DNA from: an uncultured Acidobacteriota bacterium
Lineage (GTDB): Bacteria; Acidobacteriota; Terriglobia; Bryobacterales; Bryobacteraceae
NCBI GenBank assembly: GCA_902826685.1
Contig: CADEFT010000012.1
Span: 40,979 to 104,978 of the forward strand
Length of the DNA stretch: 64,000 bases
Direction: 5' to 3'
Part shown: one piece after another, positions 16,779 to 26,700 of the stretch
How positions within the stretch are numbered: position 1 is the stretch's first letter
Layout: each line of letters opens with the position of its first letter
Translations under genes and position numbers: made by a program
The notes under the pieces: model-generated
Seen by the model: the letters and a program-made list of their open reading frames with translations, nothing else
Told to the model about the DNA's origin: nothing
Database searches by the model: none

Positions 16779-17566
16779 CGGACTGAACCTCCGGCATTCA
16801 TCGCGAGATTGCCGCCATCCATGGGAATGAGCGCGCCCGTGATCCATTTCGAGGAATCAGAGGCGAGAAAAACCGCCAGGCCGCGGATGTCGTCGGGCAT
16901 GCCCAGCCGTCCGGCGGGAATCCCGCTCAGCCACTGATCGCGCAGGGCGGGCTTTTCCGCCATCCGCTTTTCGAGACCCGGATTCACCACCTGCGCCGGC
17001 AGAATCGCGTTCACGCGCACACCGCCGCGAGCCCATTCCGTGCTCAGTTCCCTCGTCATCTGCGCCACCGCTCCCATGGCCATGCTATAGGCGATGTGGC
17101 CGCGGCCAAGCGCGGTGATGCTTGCCAGCGATCCGATATTTACGATGCTGCCGCCCGAGCCCGCGAGCATACGGCGGCCCGCCTCCTGGCACGCGCAGAA
17201 GCGGCCCAGCACCAGGTTGCGCCACACCTGCTCCACGTCTTCCAGCGAAATATCCTCGGGCCGCGCCATGATCGATTCGCCCGCCACGTTGCCCAGAAAA
17301 TCGATGCGCCCGAACTCGGAATCCAGGCGGTGGAATATGGCGCGCACTTGCTCGGGCTTCGATACGTCCCGCGCCTCGAAAATCGCACGGCGCCCCATTT
17401 CTGAAAGCGCGGCGGCGGTCCTCTCGACGCCGGGTCCGTTGAGATCCACCAGCAGCAGATCGGCGCCATGCTCGGCAAGCGCGGTGGCCATCGCACGGCC
17501 CATGCCTTGGGCGGCGCCGCTCACCACGGCCACTTTACCGCTGAGATCGAACAGGGATGTGTTCAT
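16775..17566 (-). CDS. SDR-family protein with the catalytic lysine replaced by methionine
   Basis: The 263-residue protein has the classical short-chain dehydrogenase fold: cofactor motif SGAAQGMGRAMA (TGxxxGxG type), Asp41 suggesting NAD(H), NVAG at 93-96, Ser146 and Tyr160. In the active-site motif Y-x-x-x-K the lysine is missing: residues 160-164 are YSMAM, with ATG at 17075-17077 where AAA/AAG is expected. The surrounding residues (GAVAQMTREL, RVNAILPAQV, ITGALIPMDGG) remain well conserved, so the fold should be intact. Without the lysine, oxidoreduction is probably greatly impaired. It precedes the E1 gene with an ATGA overlap and follows the broken MFS gene, which overlaps its start by 32 bp. 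Confidence 0.88.
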   Translation of the reverse strand: MNTSLFDLSGKVAVVSGAAQGMGRAMATALAEHGADLLLVDLNGPGVERTAAALSEMGRRAIFEARDVSKPEQVRAIFHRLDSEFGRIDFLGNVAGESIMARPEDISLEDVEQVWRNLVLGRFCACQEAGRRMLAGSGGSIVNIGSLASITALGRGHIAYSMAMGAVAQMTRELSTEWARGGVRVNAILPAQVVNPGLEKRMAEKPALRDQWLSGIPAGRLGMPDDIRGLAVFLASDSSKWITGALIPMDGGNLAMNAGGSVR

Positions 17567-18860
17567 AAACCGTTTCTCGTTTGGAGGCGGGCACTTTCAC
17601 CAGGCTTACGATGGCCGCACCCGCCAGATAGCAGCAGGCGAGTAACAGCAGGCAGGCGGAGTCGCTCGCGCCGCGATGCTTCAGCCAGCCGAAAATATGG
17701 TTGCCGAAGTAGCCGGCCAGGTTGGCGAACATGTTGATGAACCCGATGCTCGCCGCGGCGGCCGAAGCCGTGAGGGTTAAAGTCGGCAGCGCCCAAAAAG
17801 GCGGCGGCCACGACGTGGCGGTCAATCCCGTGAGGCAGAGAAAACCCATCGTGACGGCGAAGGGCTGGCCCGGCATGGCACTGAGCGTCAGCGAGAGCGC
17901 GGTGAGCGCCTGCCCCGCCACGCAATGCCATTTGTGGCCGCCGCGCCGGTCCGCCGAATAGCCGGAATGGAGAAGGCCAACAGGCCCGAACAGTTAATAG
18001 AGCGTGCTGTAAAGCAGCGCCGATTGATCGGAGCCTCCAGACAGGTTCTTCACCGTCGAAGGCAGCCAGAACGTGAGCGCATAGCCGCCGGTATTGGTGG
18101 CGAAAATGCCGAGGGCGAGCATCCACACCGCGGGCATTCGCAGCGCCCGCCACACCGGCACCCGGCCCGCCGATTCCTTGGCGCGCGCTTCGGCCGCCAG
18201 TACGCCTTCGAGATAATCGCGTTCCTGCGCCGTAAGCCACCTGGCGTCGCGCGGCCGGTCCGTCAGGGCGAAGATCGTGATCACGCCGAGGGCGACCGCG
18301 GGCAAGCCTTCGAGGATAAACAGCCACTGCCAGCCATGGAGCCCCAGCCAGTTGACATCGAGCAGCAGGGCCGAAACCGGAGCCCCGACGGCGAGACTGA
18401 ACGGCACGGCGACAATGAAGCCGCTCATCGCGCGTCCGCGCTCGGCCGCCGGGAACCAGTGCGTGAAATAAACGATGATGCCGGGGAAGAAGCCCGCTTC
18501 GGCCACTCCGAGCAAAAAACGCGCGGTGTAAAACTGCGCGGGCGTTTCAACGAACGCGGTGGCGGCGGAAATGAAGCCCCAGGTGATGAGGATGCGCGCG
18601 AACCACTTGCGCGCGCTCCATCGTTCCACCAGCAGCGCGCCCGGCACTTCGAGCACCAGGTAGCCGATGAAGAAGATGCCGATGCCGAATCCGAAGACCT
18701 CGTCGGAGAAGCCGAGATCGGCGGCCATGCGCAGCTTGGCGAAGCCGACATTGGCGCGGTCGAGATAGGCGGCGAGGTAAAGAAGGATGACCAGCGGCAG
18801 CAGGCGCCACGAGACTTTCCGCATCAACGCGCGCCGCGGCGCGATTTCATCCGCTGTCAT
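17535..18860 (-). pseudogene. MFS transporter (anion:cation symporter type) interrupted by one in-frame TAA
   Basis: Two open segments in the same reading frame (18860-17997 and 17993-17535) together encode about 440 residues of an ACS-type major facilitator, the family that carries organic acids such as tartrate, glucarate or phthalate. The N-terminal 287 residues include the LDRANVGFAKLRMA segment after TM1, WFPAAERGRAMSGF and TM helices up to about TM8. A TAA at 17994-17996 follows LLYSTLY; reading on in frame gives typical C-terminal sequence (HSGYSADRRGGHKWHCVAG, then further TM helices). One base change (TAT or similar to TAA) explains the break. The rest shows no frameshift, so the loss looks recent, or the stop is a sequencing error. 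Its 3' end overlaps the SDR start. Confidence 0.82.
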
Positions 18861-18876
18861 CCAGCATAGGATGATA

Positions 18877-19743
18877 TCAGTTCTGTTCCAGGGGACGAAC
18901 GCGAACTTCGACGTCGATTTTGTGCTCGCCGCCGCCGAGCGCGACGCCTTTCACCGGAGTGACATCGCCGTAGTCCCGGCCCCAGGCCACGGTGACGTGT
19001 CCTTCGCCGGGCAGCACGTTGTTGGTGGGGTCCAGGTCCACCCATCCGCCCGGCGGCAGGAAGACCGCCAGCCACGCATGCGACGCTTCGGCGCCGGTGA
19101 AATTGGCGCCGCTGCGCAGGTAGCCGCTGACGTAGCGCGCCCCCAGGCCCAGCGAACGGAACGCGGCAATCATGAAGTGGGCGAAATCCTGGCACACGCC
19201 TTTGCGCGTCTTGAACACTTCGGCCACCGGCGTGTCGATGGTGGTGGAGCTGGGTTTGTAGGTGAAATCCTTGTGCACGCGCGCGCAGAGATCGATGGCC
19301 GCTTCAAGCACCGGCCGCCGCGGCAGAAACGATTTGCGCGCGTATTCGGCGAACTCTTCGGCGGTGGCGACGAACGGCGAATCGCAAGTGAACTCGAATG
19401 CCGACATGGTCTGCCCGTTGCCATAGGCGTGAAGCAGATCGCGCACGTCTTCCCAGGCGGGCGTTTCCGCCGGCACCAGCCTCACCGGCTTCTGCACGTC
19501 CACCACGCTGCTGGCCGTCACCGTCAGACTGGTATGCGCTTCGAGAATGGAAAAATGATCGACGTGATTGCCGAAGTAGTCCAACCGTCCGGCGAGAATC
19601 TCCGGATTGGGATCGACGGCGATGCGGCTCGACAGCACTTTCTGATGGGCGTGCGCGCGCGGCGCCAGGCGGATCTCGTTGTGGCAGACCACCACCGGAT
19701 GCTCATACATGTAACGCGTGATGTGAGTGGCCAGATAGCGCAT
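18877..19743 (-). CDS. Transglutaminase-like cysteine protease family protein
   Basis: The 288-residue protein has the N-terminal beta domain of bacterial transglutaminase-like proteins (MRYLATHITRYMYEHPV start) and the catalytic core around residues 160-245: TRKGVCQDFAHFM carries the nucleophilic cysteine, ASHAWLAVFLPPGGWVDLDP the histidine and aspartate, followed by W-G-R-D-Y-G-D-V-T-P-V-K-G near the end. This group is regularly encoded next to circularly permuted ATP-grasp/alpha-E proteins, as here (8-bp gap). The pair has been proposed in comparative-genomic work to make or hydrolyse a peptide tag; the actual substrate is unknown. Confidence 0.9.
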   Translation of the reverse strand: MRYLATHITRYMYEHPVVVCHNEIRLAPRAHAHQKVLSSRIAVDPNPEILAGRLDYFGNHVDHFSILEAHTSLTVTASSVVDVQKPVRLVPAETPAWEDVRDLLHAYGNGQTMSAFEFTCDSPFVATAEEFAEYARKSFLPRRPVLEAAIDLCARVHKDFTYKPSSTTIDTPVAEVFKTRKGVCQDFAHFMIAAFRSLGLGARYVSGYLRSGANFTGAEASHAWLAVFLPPGGWVDLDPTNNVLPGEGHVTVAWGRDYGDVTPVKGVALGGGEHKIDVEVRVRPLEQN

Positions 19744-19751
19744 ATCGGGTC

Positions 19752-22301
19752 CTACGAGGACACAAGAATTCGAGAAGGCATGGCATGGCTCAAATATTTA
19801 CGGCTGAGCGCGTCGGCCAGCGTGTGGACGTCCTGCTGAATGGCTTCGAGCATTTCGCGCAGTTGCAGGCGCGACCCATCCTTGCCAGGCACGCTGAGCT
19901 GTTCGGTGTTCAGCAGGCGGACGGCGGTGAGCAGCTTCAAAGTCAAACGCGATTCCAAGGGATGGTGCGCCGCATCGTCCTGCCTCGGCAGTTGGCCGAT
20001 ATGCGCGGCGAGGCTGGTGAACTGGAACGCCACCGAACGCGGATTCGATTCATCGGCCAGCAGCAGATCCAGCACCAGGTCGGCCTGCATGGTGGTGTAG
20101 TAGCGCGAGCGGTAGGTGATGGAGCTGTCGGCGACGCGCAGCAGAAGCTCCAGGCTCTCGTGCCTTCCGGCGAGCCCGTAGAGCAGCAGTTCGATCATCT
20201 GCAGCGCGCGCTCCAGGCGGCGCCCGATGTCGAGGAACCGCCAGCCCTGCCCGCGCGTCATGCTCTCGGTCATCAGACCGGCGAACGCGGACAACGTGAC
20301 GATGGCTTTGTCGAGCGGTTCGAGTTCCGCCAGCAGGCGCACCCCACTCGGTGGCTGCTGCCGCTGAAAGTCTTTTTCGATCTGGCTCAGAACACGCCAC
20401 GTATCGGCGGAAAGACGTTCCTTCAACTGCCAGGCGATGCGGCCGACATGACCGACGGTCCAGAGCAGGCCGGCGGGACGGTGGGCGTCAAACAGCATGC
20501 TGAGCAGCGCGCGCTCCAGGCTGCGCAGTTGCTCGCCCGGGTGCGCGTGGACCATTTCTTCGGCCACGTAGCGGTAGCCGGCCAGCAGTTCGATGGCGGA
20601 CTCGATGGAGACCGACCCGCCCAAGTCGCATTCTCCGGAAAGCGCGGGCAGCAGGGCGCGCGCCACGCGCACCTGCGATTCCACCCGTTCCACGTAGCGG
20701 CCGAGCCAGAACAGATTGTCGGCCACGCGGCTCGGCAGGTCGGTGGACCGCGTCACGTCGACGGGCGGGCGCGCGGGCTGGGGCAGAACGAACGGTTCGT
20801 CGTCGTGCTCCGACAGTACCCAGGTGTCCTTGCTGCCGCCGCCACGCTGCATGGTCACCACCAGCGATTCGGCGGATTGGGAAATGCGGGTCAGCCCGCC
20901 CGGCATCACCACATACTTGCCATCAGCCCAACAGGCGAACACGCGCATCACGATGTGCCGCGGCTCAATCCCTTTCTCGGTCCACACGGGGGCGGTGGAA
21001 AGCGCCACCTGTTCCTGCGCGACGTATTGCCAGGGGTGAGCCTTGAGCTTCGCGGTAAACTCGGCTCGCCCGGCGGCGGAAAGCATGTCGCCGAAAACCG
21101 GCTTCAATCCGAAACGGGGAAACGTCGGCTTGATGACCAGCCGTTCCATGTTCTGTTCGACGTAATGCAACGGCTGCTCCTGGCCGCACCACCACGTGGC
21201 GACCGAAGGCATCTTCAACTCCTCGCCCAGCATGTGGCGGCAGAGCGGCGGCAGGAAAGCCATGTGGGCGGAGGTTTCCATCAGGCCGGAGCCAAGGGCG
21301 TTGGCGATCGCCACGTTTCCCGACCGTACCGCATGCACCAGGCCCGGGATACCTAACAACGAATCGCCGCGCAGTTCGAGCGGATCGCAATAGGCGTCGT
21401 CGAGGCGGCGCAGAATGACGTCCACCTGTTCGAGTCCGCCCAGCGTTTTGAGGTACACCCGGTCGCCGCGCACCGTAAGGTCGGAGCCTTCCACCAGCGT
21501 GTAGCCCATGTGCTTGGCAAGATAGGCATGTTCAAAGAACGTCTCGTTATAAGGACCGGGCGTAAGAAGCACCGTGCGTGAGTTGTCGCGATGGCGCGGC
21601 GCCAGTGCCGCCAGCCCTTCCCGAAACGTCTGAAAGAAGCGCGCCAGTTGCCGCACGCGCGAACGGTGAAAAGCTTCGGGCAGCGTCTGCGCGCACACCA
21701 GCCGGTTCTCCAGCGCGTAGCCGGCGCCCGAAGGAGCCTGCGTGCGGTCCGCGATCACCCACCACTGCCCGTCGGGCGAGCGGGCGAGATCGGCGGCATA
21801 GTGGGATAGATGGACGCCGCGGCTTGCCGGCACGCCATGGCTCGCGCGCAGAAAGCCGGGATTTTCCAACACCAGTTCGGCCGGAAAACGGCGGTCGTGC
21901 AGCAAAGCCTGGTTGCCGTAAATATCGGCCAGCATCGCATTGAGCAGCGTGGCGCGCTGGATGACGGCGGCTTCGAGGAACGCCCATTCCTGGCTGGCCA
22001 GAACCATCGGAATGGGGTCGAGCGGCCAGGGACGCTGGCTGCCCTGCGGATCGCCGTAAACGTTGTAGGTGACGCCGTTGGACTGGATCAGTTGCACACC
22101 ATGCTGCCAGCGGCGGTCCAGCCGGGCCTGGCCCATGCGCACCAAGGCCGTCGTCAACTGGCGCCAATGGCGGCGTGGCAAGCCCGAGGCCCCAGTGGCC
22201 TCGTCGTAGTGGCCGTCGATCGGCTGATAAGTGCGGCTGGGGTTGGAACTCAGCTCCTTGATCCTATCCGTTACCATTCCATCACACGATATGGGCGTCA
22301 T
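19752..22301 (-). CDS. Circularly permuted ATP-grasp / alpha-E domain fusion protein
   Basis: The 849-residue protein fuses two domains often found as separate genes. Residues 1-510 are the circularly permuted ATP-grasp part (former DUF404/DUF407): LTPGPYNETFFEHAYLAKHM, DVILRRLDDAYCDPLELRGD, GVHAVRSGNVAIANALGSG-like sequence and LVIKPTFPRFG with the ATP-contacting lysine. Residues about 530-845 are the helical alpha-E domain (former DUF403), starting LPSRVADNLFWLGRYVERVE. Together with the transglutaminase downstream it forms the core of a predicted ATP-dependent peptide-ligating system. The third usual partner, a proteasome-like hydrolase, is absent here. Two ATGs (22299-22301 and 22275-22277) could serve as start. 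Confidence 0.9.
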   Translation of the reverse strand: MTPISCDGMVTDRIKELSSNPSRTYQPIDGHYDEATGASGLPRRHWRQLTTALVRMGQARLDRRWQHGVQLIQSNGVTYNVYGDPQGSQRPWPLDPIPMVLASQEWAFLEAAVIQRATLLNAMLADIYGNQALLHDRRFPAELVLENPGFLRASHGVPASRGVHLSHYAADLARSPDGQWWVIADRTQAPSGAGYALENRLVCAQTLPEAFHRSRVRQLARFFQTFREGLAALAPRHRDNSRTVLLTPGPYNETFFEHAYLAKHMGYTLVEGSDLTVRGDRVYLKTLGGLEQVDVILRRLDDAYCDPLELRGDSLLGIPGLVHAVRSGNVAIANALGSGLMETSAHMAFLPPLCRHMLGEELKMPSVATWWCGQEQPLHYVEQNMERLVIKPTFPRFGLKPVFGDMLSAAGRAEFTAKLKAHPWQYVAQEQVALSTAPVWTEKGIEPRHIVMRVFACWADGKYVVMPGGLTRISQSAESLVVTMQRGGGSKDTWVLSEHDDEPFVLPQPARPPVDVTRSTDLPSRVADNLFWLGRYVERVESQVRVARALLPALSGECDLGGSVSIESAIELLAGYRYVAEEMVHAHPGEQLRSLERALLSMLFDAHRPAGLLWTVGHVGRIAWQLKERLSADTWRVLSQIEKDFQRQQPPSGVRLLAELEPLDKAIVTLSAFAGLMTESMTRGQGWRFLDIGRRLERALQMIELLLYGLAGRHESLELLLRVADSSITYRSRYYTTMQADLVLDLLLADESNPRSVAFQFTSLAAHIGQLPRQDDAAHHPLESRLTLKLLTAVRLLNTEQLSVPGKDGSRLQLREMLEAIQQDVHTLADALSRKYLSHAMPSRILVSS

Positions 22302-22428
22302 TGAAATAGAAATTTCTTATGGGGCTGTATGATGGAAGCTTGTAAACTTTCCCGATGCTAACCTACCGGAACCGTTTCCGGCAGACCCACGTGGTCTGGA
22401 TCGTCCCAGTACTGGCGGACCAACCCCT

Positions 22429-23793
22429 ATGCAAGACCTCACGCAAGGCCCTGTGGCCAAACATCTTCTGAAGCTCGCGGCTTTTCTGGGCATCAGCATG
22501 GTGTTTCAAACGCTCTATTTTCTGGTGGATCTCTATTTCGTTTCGAGCCTGGGCAAGGAATCGGTGGCCGGGGTCAGCATGGGCGGAAACATGATGCTGA
22601 TCGTCGTCTCCCTGACGCAGATGATGGGCGTAGGCACCACCAGCCTGATCGCACAGGCCGCGGGCCGCAAGGACCGGCCGGACGCGCAACTGATTTTCAA
22701 TCAATCGCTGGTTCTTTCGCTGCTGATCGGCGTGGTGGTGGTGATTCTCGGGTTTCTGTTGCGCCTGCCCTACAGCCGGGCGCTGAGCGCCGACGAAGCG
22801 ACGGTGCGCGAGGGGGCGGCCTATCTCACCTGGTTCATTCCATCGCTGGCCATGCAGTTCACCATGGTGTCGATGGGGGCGGCGTTGCGCGGCACAGGCG
22901 TCGTGAAACCGACAATGATCGTGCAGGTGGTTTCGGTACTGCTGAACATGGCGCTGGCGCCGGTGCTGATCGTGGGATGGGGCACCGGGCGGCCGCTGGG
23001 GGTGGCCGGCGCGGCGCTCGCCACGCTCATCGCGATGCTGGTGGCCGTCACCGCCCTGACCTTCTATTTCCAAAAGCTCGAAACCTACGTGAGCTTTGAA
23101 GCGGCGCTCTGGAAACCACGGCCGGAAACCTGGAAGCGGATTCTCGCCATCGGGCTTCCGGCGGGCGGCGAGTTCGCCGTACTGGCGTGCTATTCGGCGC
23201 TGGTGTTCTGGATGATCCGCGACTTCGGCGCCAGTTCGCAAGCCGGCTTCGGCATCGGCGGACGGGTCATGCAATCGATGTTCCTGCCGGTGATGGCGGT
23301 GAGCTTCGCGGCCTCGCCGCTGGCCGGGCAGAACTTCGGGGCCAAACGATGGGACCGCGTGCGCGAGACTTTTTCCTCGGCCGCCGTTGTCTCGGTATCG
23401 CTGATGGCGGTGATGACCTTGGTCTGCAATCTCGCGCCGGAAAGCGCCATCCGCTTCTTTTCACCGGAGGCGCCGGTAATCGCCGCCGGCGCCGAGTATC
23501 TGCGCATCGTGTCTTTAGGCTTCGTCGCCGCCGGGCTGGTCTTCACCAGTTCAGGCATCTTTCAAGCGCTTGGCAATACGTGGCCGTCGCTTGCCAGTTC
23601 CGTGGCGCGGCTGGCGATCTTCGCCGCGCCCTGCCTGTGGTTCCTGCGCCAGCCGTGGTTCGCGCCCCGGCACATCTGGTATTTCTCGGTGGCCGCGGGT
23701 GCCCTGCAAGCGGTGTTTAGCGTCCTGCTGCTGCGGCGCGAGTTCCGCCGCAAGCTGCCGGTCAATAATTCAGCTTCAGACCGAACTGGATGA
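22429..23793 (+). CDS. MATE-family efflux transporter
   Basis: The 454-residue integral membrane protein has twelve hydrophobic segments in two similar halves and the family's typical stretches: FLVDLYFVSSLGKESVAGVS near TM1-2, TTSLIAQAAGRKD, and in the second half GIGGRVMQSMFLPVMAVSFA and AGQNFGAKRWDRVRETF. MATE proteins export cationic or amphiphilic compounds using Na+ or H+ gradients. No regulator is next to it. The last 32 bp overlap the 3' end of the convergent TonB-dependent receptor gene. Confidence 0.93.
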   Translation: MQDLTQGPVAKHLLKLAAFLGISMVFQTLYFLVDLYFVSSLGKESVAGVSMGGNMMLIVVSLTQMMGVGTTSLIAQAAGRKDRPDAQLIFNQSLVLSLLIGVVVVILGFLLRLPYSRALSADEATVREGAAYLTWFIPSLAMQFTMVSMGAALRGTGVVKPTMIVQVVSVLLNMALAPVLIVGWGTGRPLGVAGAALATLIAMLVAVTALTFYFQKLETYVSFEAALWKPRPETWKRILAIGLPAGGEFAVLACYSALVFWMIRDFGASSQAGFGIGGRVMQSMFLPVMAVSFAASPLAGQNFGAKRWDRVRETFSSAAVVSVSLMAVMTLVCNLAPESAIRFFSPEAPVIAAGAEYLRIVSLGFVAAGLVFTSSGIFQALGNTWPSLASSVARLAIFAAPCLWFLRQPWFAPRHIWYFSVAAGALQAVFSVLLLRREFRRKLPVNNSASDRTG

Positions 23794-26700
23794 TGCGCGG
23801 ATCGGCGGCCGAATTGATGACGCCGAAGCCGCCGGCACCCACATCGCGGCCCGGCATGCCGAAATTGGCGCGATTGAAAGCGTTGAAGAATTCCGACCGG
23901 AACTGTACGCGCACGCGCTCGGTAACGGCGAAATTCTTGAACAGCGCCAGATCCCAGGTGTTGAGGCCGGGTCCGATCACCGTCGAGCGTCCGGCGTTGC
24001 CGAACCGGTCGGGCGGCGCCGTGAAGCATTCGGTGCGGAAGAATCGGTCGATCGTCTGCTCGCCCGCCGGCATGTTGGGATCGCAGATCATGTCGGGCCG
24101 CACGGCGCCATCGGTGGCGATGCCCAGGGGATCGCCCGTACGGCGCACGGTGATCGGATAGCCCGATTGCAGCGTTAAAATCCCGTTGACCTGCCAACCG
24201 CCGGCGGCGGCATCGAGCGCCTTGTGCCATCCGGCGCCGAACTGCCGCCCACGCCCGAACGGCAGATCGTAGACGAACGACGACGAGAAGCGGAACTTGT
24301 AGTGATGAGCGGCCAGGCCCTTCTCGGCGGCCTTGTTGAAAATATCCTGCACGCGATTGCCGGTGTCGTTGTTGCCGCCGGCAAACGGCTGGGCGTCGGA
24401 AATCGTCCTGCCCCAGGTGAAGGCGTTGATGAAGCTGAGCCCGTTTGAGAACCGGCGCTCGAAGCGGCCCATCAGCGCGTTGTAGGTAAGCGATGCAGTG
24501 CTGGTGGTGGAATACCAGTCGCTCACCGTCACCAGTTGGTTGTCGTAAATCATGAACGGCGCCAGCAGCCGCAGTTGCGGATTCAGGCTGGGCGAAAGCA
24601 CCGCGCGCGAGGAGCGGGGCTCGGCCGGCAGAATCCCTTCCCGCCGGTTGAGCCGCGTGCCCTTGGACCCGGCATACGAAACCTCGGTGATCCAGTTGGA
24701 ACCGAACTGGCGCTGGATACCGAAGTTCCACTGCTGCATGTAGGCGTTGCGGAAATCGGCGGAGTAGCTGTTGGGGCCGGGCGTAATCTCACTCACCCGC
24801 GGGTTGGGATTGCGGTAGCCGATGATGGCTTCCGAAGGCGGCAATCCAAACTGAAATGGGCCGAGATTCTGCAGGTCTTCCTGCGTCCACGGAATATTTT
24901 CCACCGAATCTTCGAAATAGCTGATGGGCACCGTGTCCCAGAAAATGCCATAGCCGGTGCGGATGACGGTGTTCGCGCCCAGCCGGTAAGCGAGGCTCAT
25001 GCGCGGACCCCAATTGAAAGATTCGGTCCGCACCAGCGAGCGCGGCACGCCCTTGCCCGCCGCAACGATTTCCGGCAACCGGTCCACGCGCAGATCGTTC
25101 AACGTGAGTCCCAGTTGAGTGGGCAGCGTGGAGGCGGGAATCGCCGCGCAGCGAGCGGGGTCTTTGCAAACGAAAATGCCGCCGTCGGCGAAGCTGCCGG
25201 GGGGTATTCGCTGCACCACCGTGGAGACGCGGTCATTGCGCTCCTTGGGCGGCACGTAGAACTGGTAACGCAAGCCGATGTTCAACGTCAGCCGCGAGGT
25301 CACTTTGAAATCGTCTTGAATGAAACCCGCGTATTCGGTGGCGAAAATCTCCGAGGACCGGTTGGCTAGCGATCGCCCTTTCGAGCGCGGCAGGCCGAGC
25401 AGGAAATTCGCGAACGTGGAGCCCGTGGTGGGATATCCTTCGATGCCGGTCCATTCGGCGTTGTCGAAACCGAAAGTGCCGCGCGTGCGGACGATGTTGT
25501 TGATCACGTCCATCGAGATGCGCCGCATCTCGCCGCCCACCTTGATCAGATGGCGGCCCCTGCTGAACGACAGCGAGTCGATCAACTGAAAGGTGCGGTT
25601 GGTGCGCACCAGGTCGCCGCCGCCATCGATGCCGGTGAAGCCGGCGACGACGAATTGCGGCAGGCCCGCGCGCGCCGTGGGAATGCCGGGAATGCCCAGA
25701 ATCTGGTTGTAGTTCTTCCCTTCCTGATAGGCGAAGCTGGTGCTTTCCGGATTCGACCGCTGCAGCCCGAAACGGAATTCGTTCACCGCCGTGGGCGTGA
25801 TGGTGCGCGTGTAGTTGGCCGAGGCAATCTGTTGTTTGCCGAAGTCGCTGCGTTCCTGGCCGGGCAGCGCGCCGGGTGTCAGGTTGTCGCTGGCGACGAT
25901 GCTCCAGCGCCCGTAGAGGAAGTCCTTATCGGAAAGGCGATGATCGACGCGGATGGAGCCCTGGTCATAACGGTCGCGGCGGCTGCGGCCGTCGGCGAAG
26001 TTCTGAATGATGTTGCGCGTGCGCGCGTCCAGGCGGCCCGGCGTATTGGGATTGGGCCATAGCCCGGTCTCGAACGTCTTCCGCGCCACCGGATCGAACC
26101 GGCTGACGGGAATCCGGTTGTCCGGAAACGCGTCGCGCACGTTCACACTGCGGTTGACACGCGGATCGTTCACCAGGCGCGAAGTCAGCGGATCGTAAAT
26201 TTGATTGGCGAGCACGGCGCGGCCGAGCGCGTCGGTTCCGGCCGAACCGGCCAGGTTGGTCGAAAAGTCGCCTTGCCTCAACGCATCGTTGGGCACGGTG
26301 AGCAGAGCCGTCTGTCCGCGCACCTGGCGATATCCTTCATAGTCGGCGAAGAAGAACGTCCGGTCGCGCTTGATGGGGCCGCCCGACGTGAGGCCGAACT
26401 GGTTCTGATTGAACGGAGGTGCGATGAAGTCGCCATTGGCGTTGCGGAAATTCGGATCGCGCTGGAAAAAGTTGCGCGCCTGCAACACGTCATTGCGATT
26501 GAAAGCGTAGATGGCGCCGTGCAGTTGATTGGTGCCGCTCTTGGTGACCACGTTGATCTGGCCGCCCGCGCCCTTGCCAAACTCCGCCGAGTAGTTGTTC
26601 ACCTGAATCTTGAATTCCTGAATCGCATCGACGTTGGGCCGGAAGACCAGGTTGTTGTCCCACTGATCGGAATTGGAAACGCCGTCGAGCTGGAAGGCGT

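Noticed and set aside
17563..18327. Alternative minus-strand frame of about 250 codons bridging the MFS stop codon
   Set aside because: It is Arg/Gly/Ala-rich and lacks membrane helices; the transporter sequence continues in the original frame after the TAA.
22308..22317. AGAAATTTCT palindrome upstream of the ATP-grasp gene
   Set aside because: A 10-bp palindrome in a short AT-rich stretch is expected by chance, and no second site supports it.
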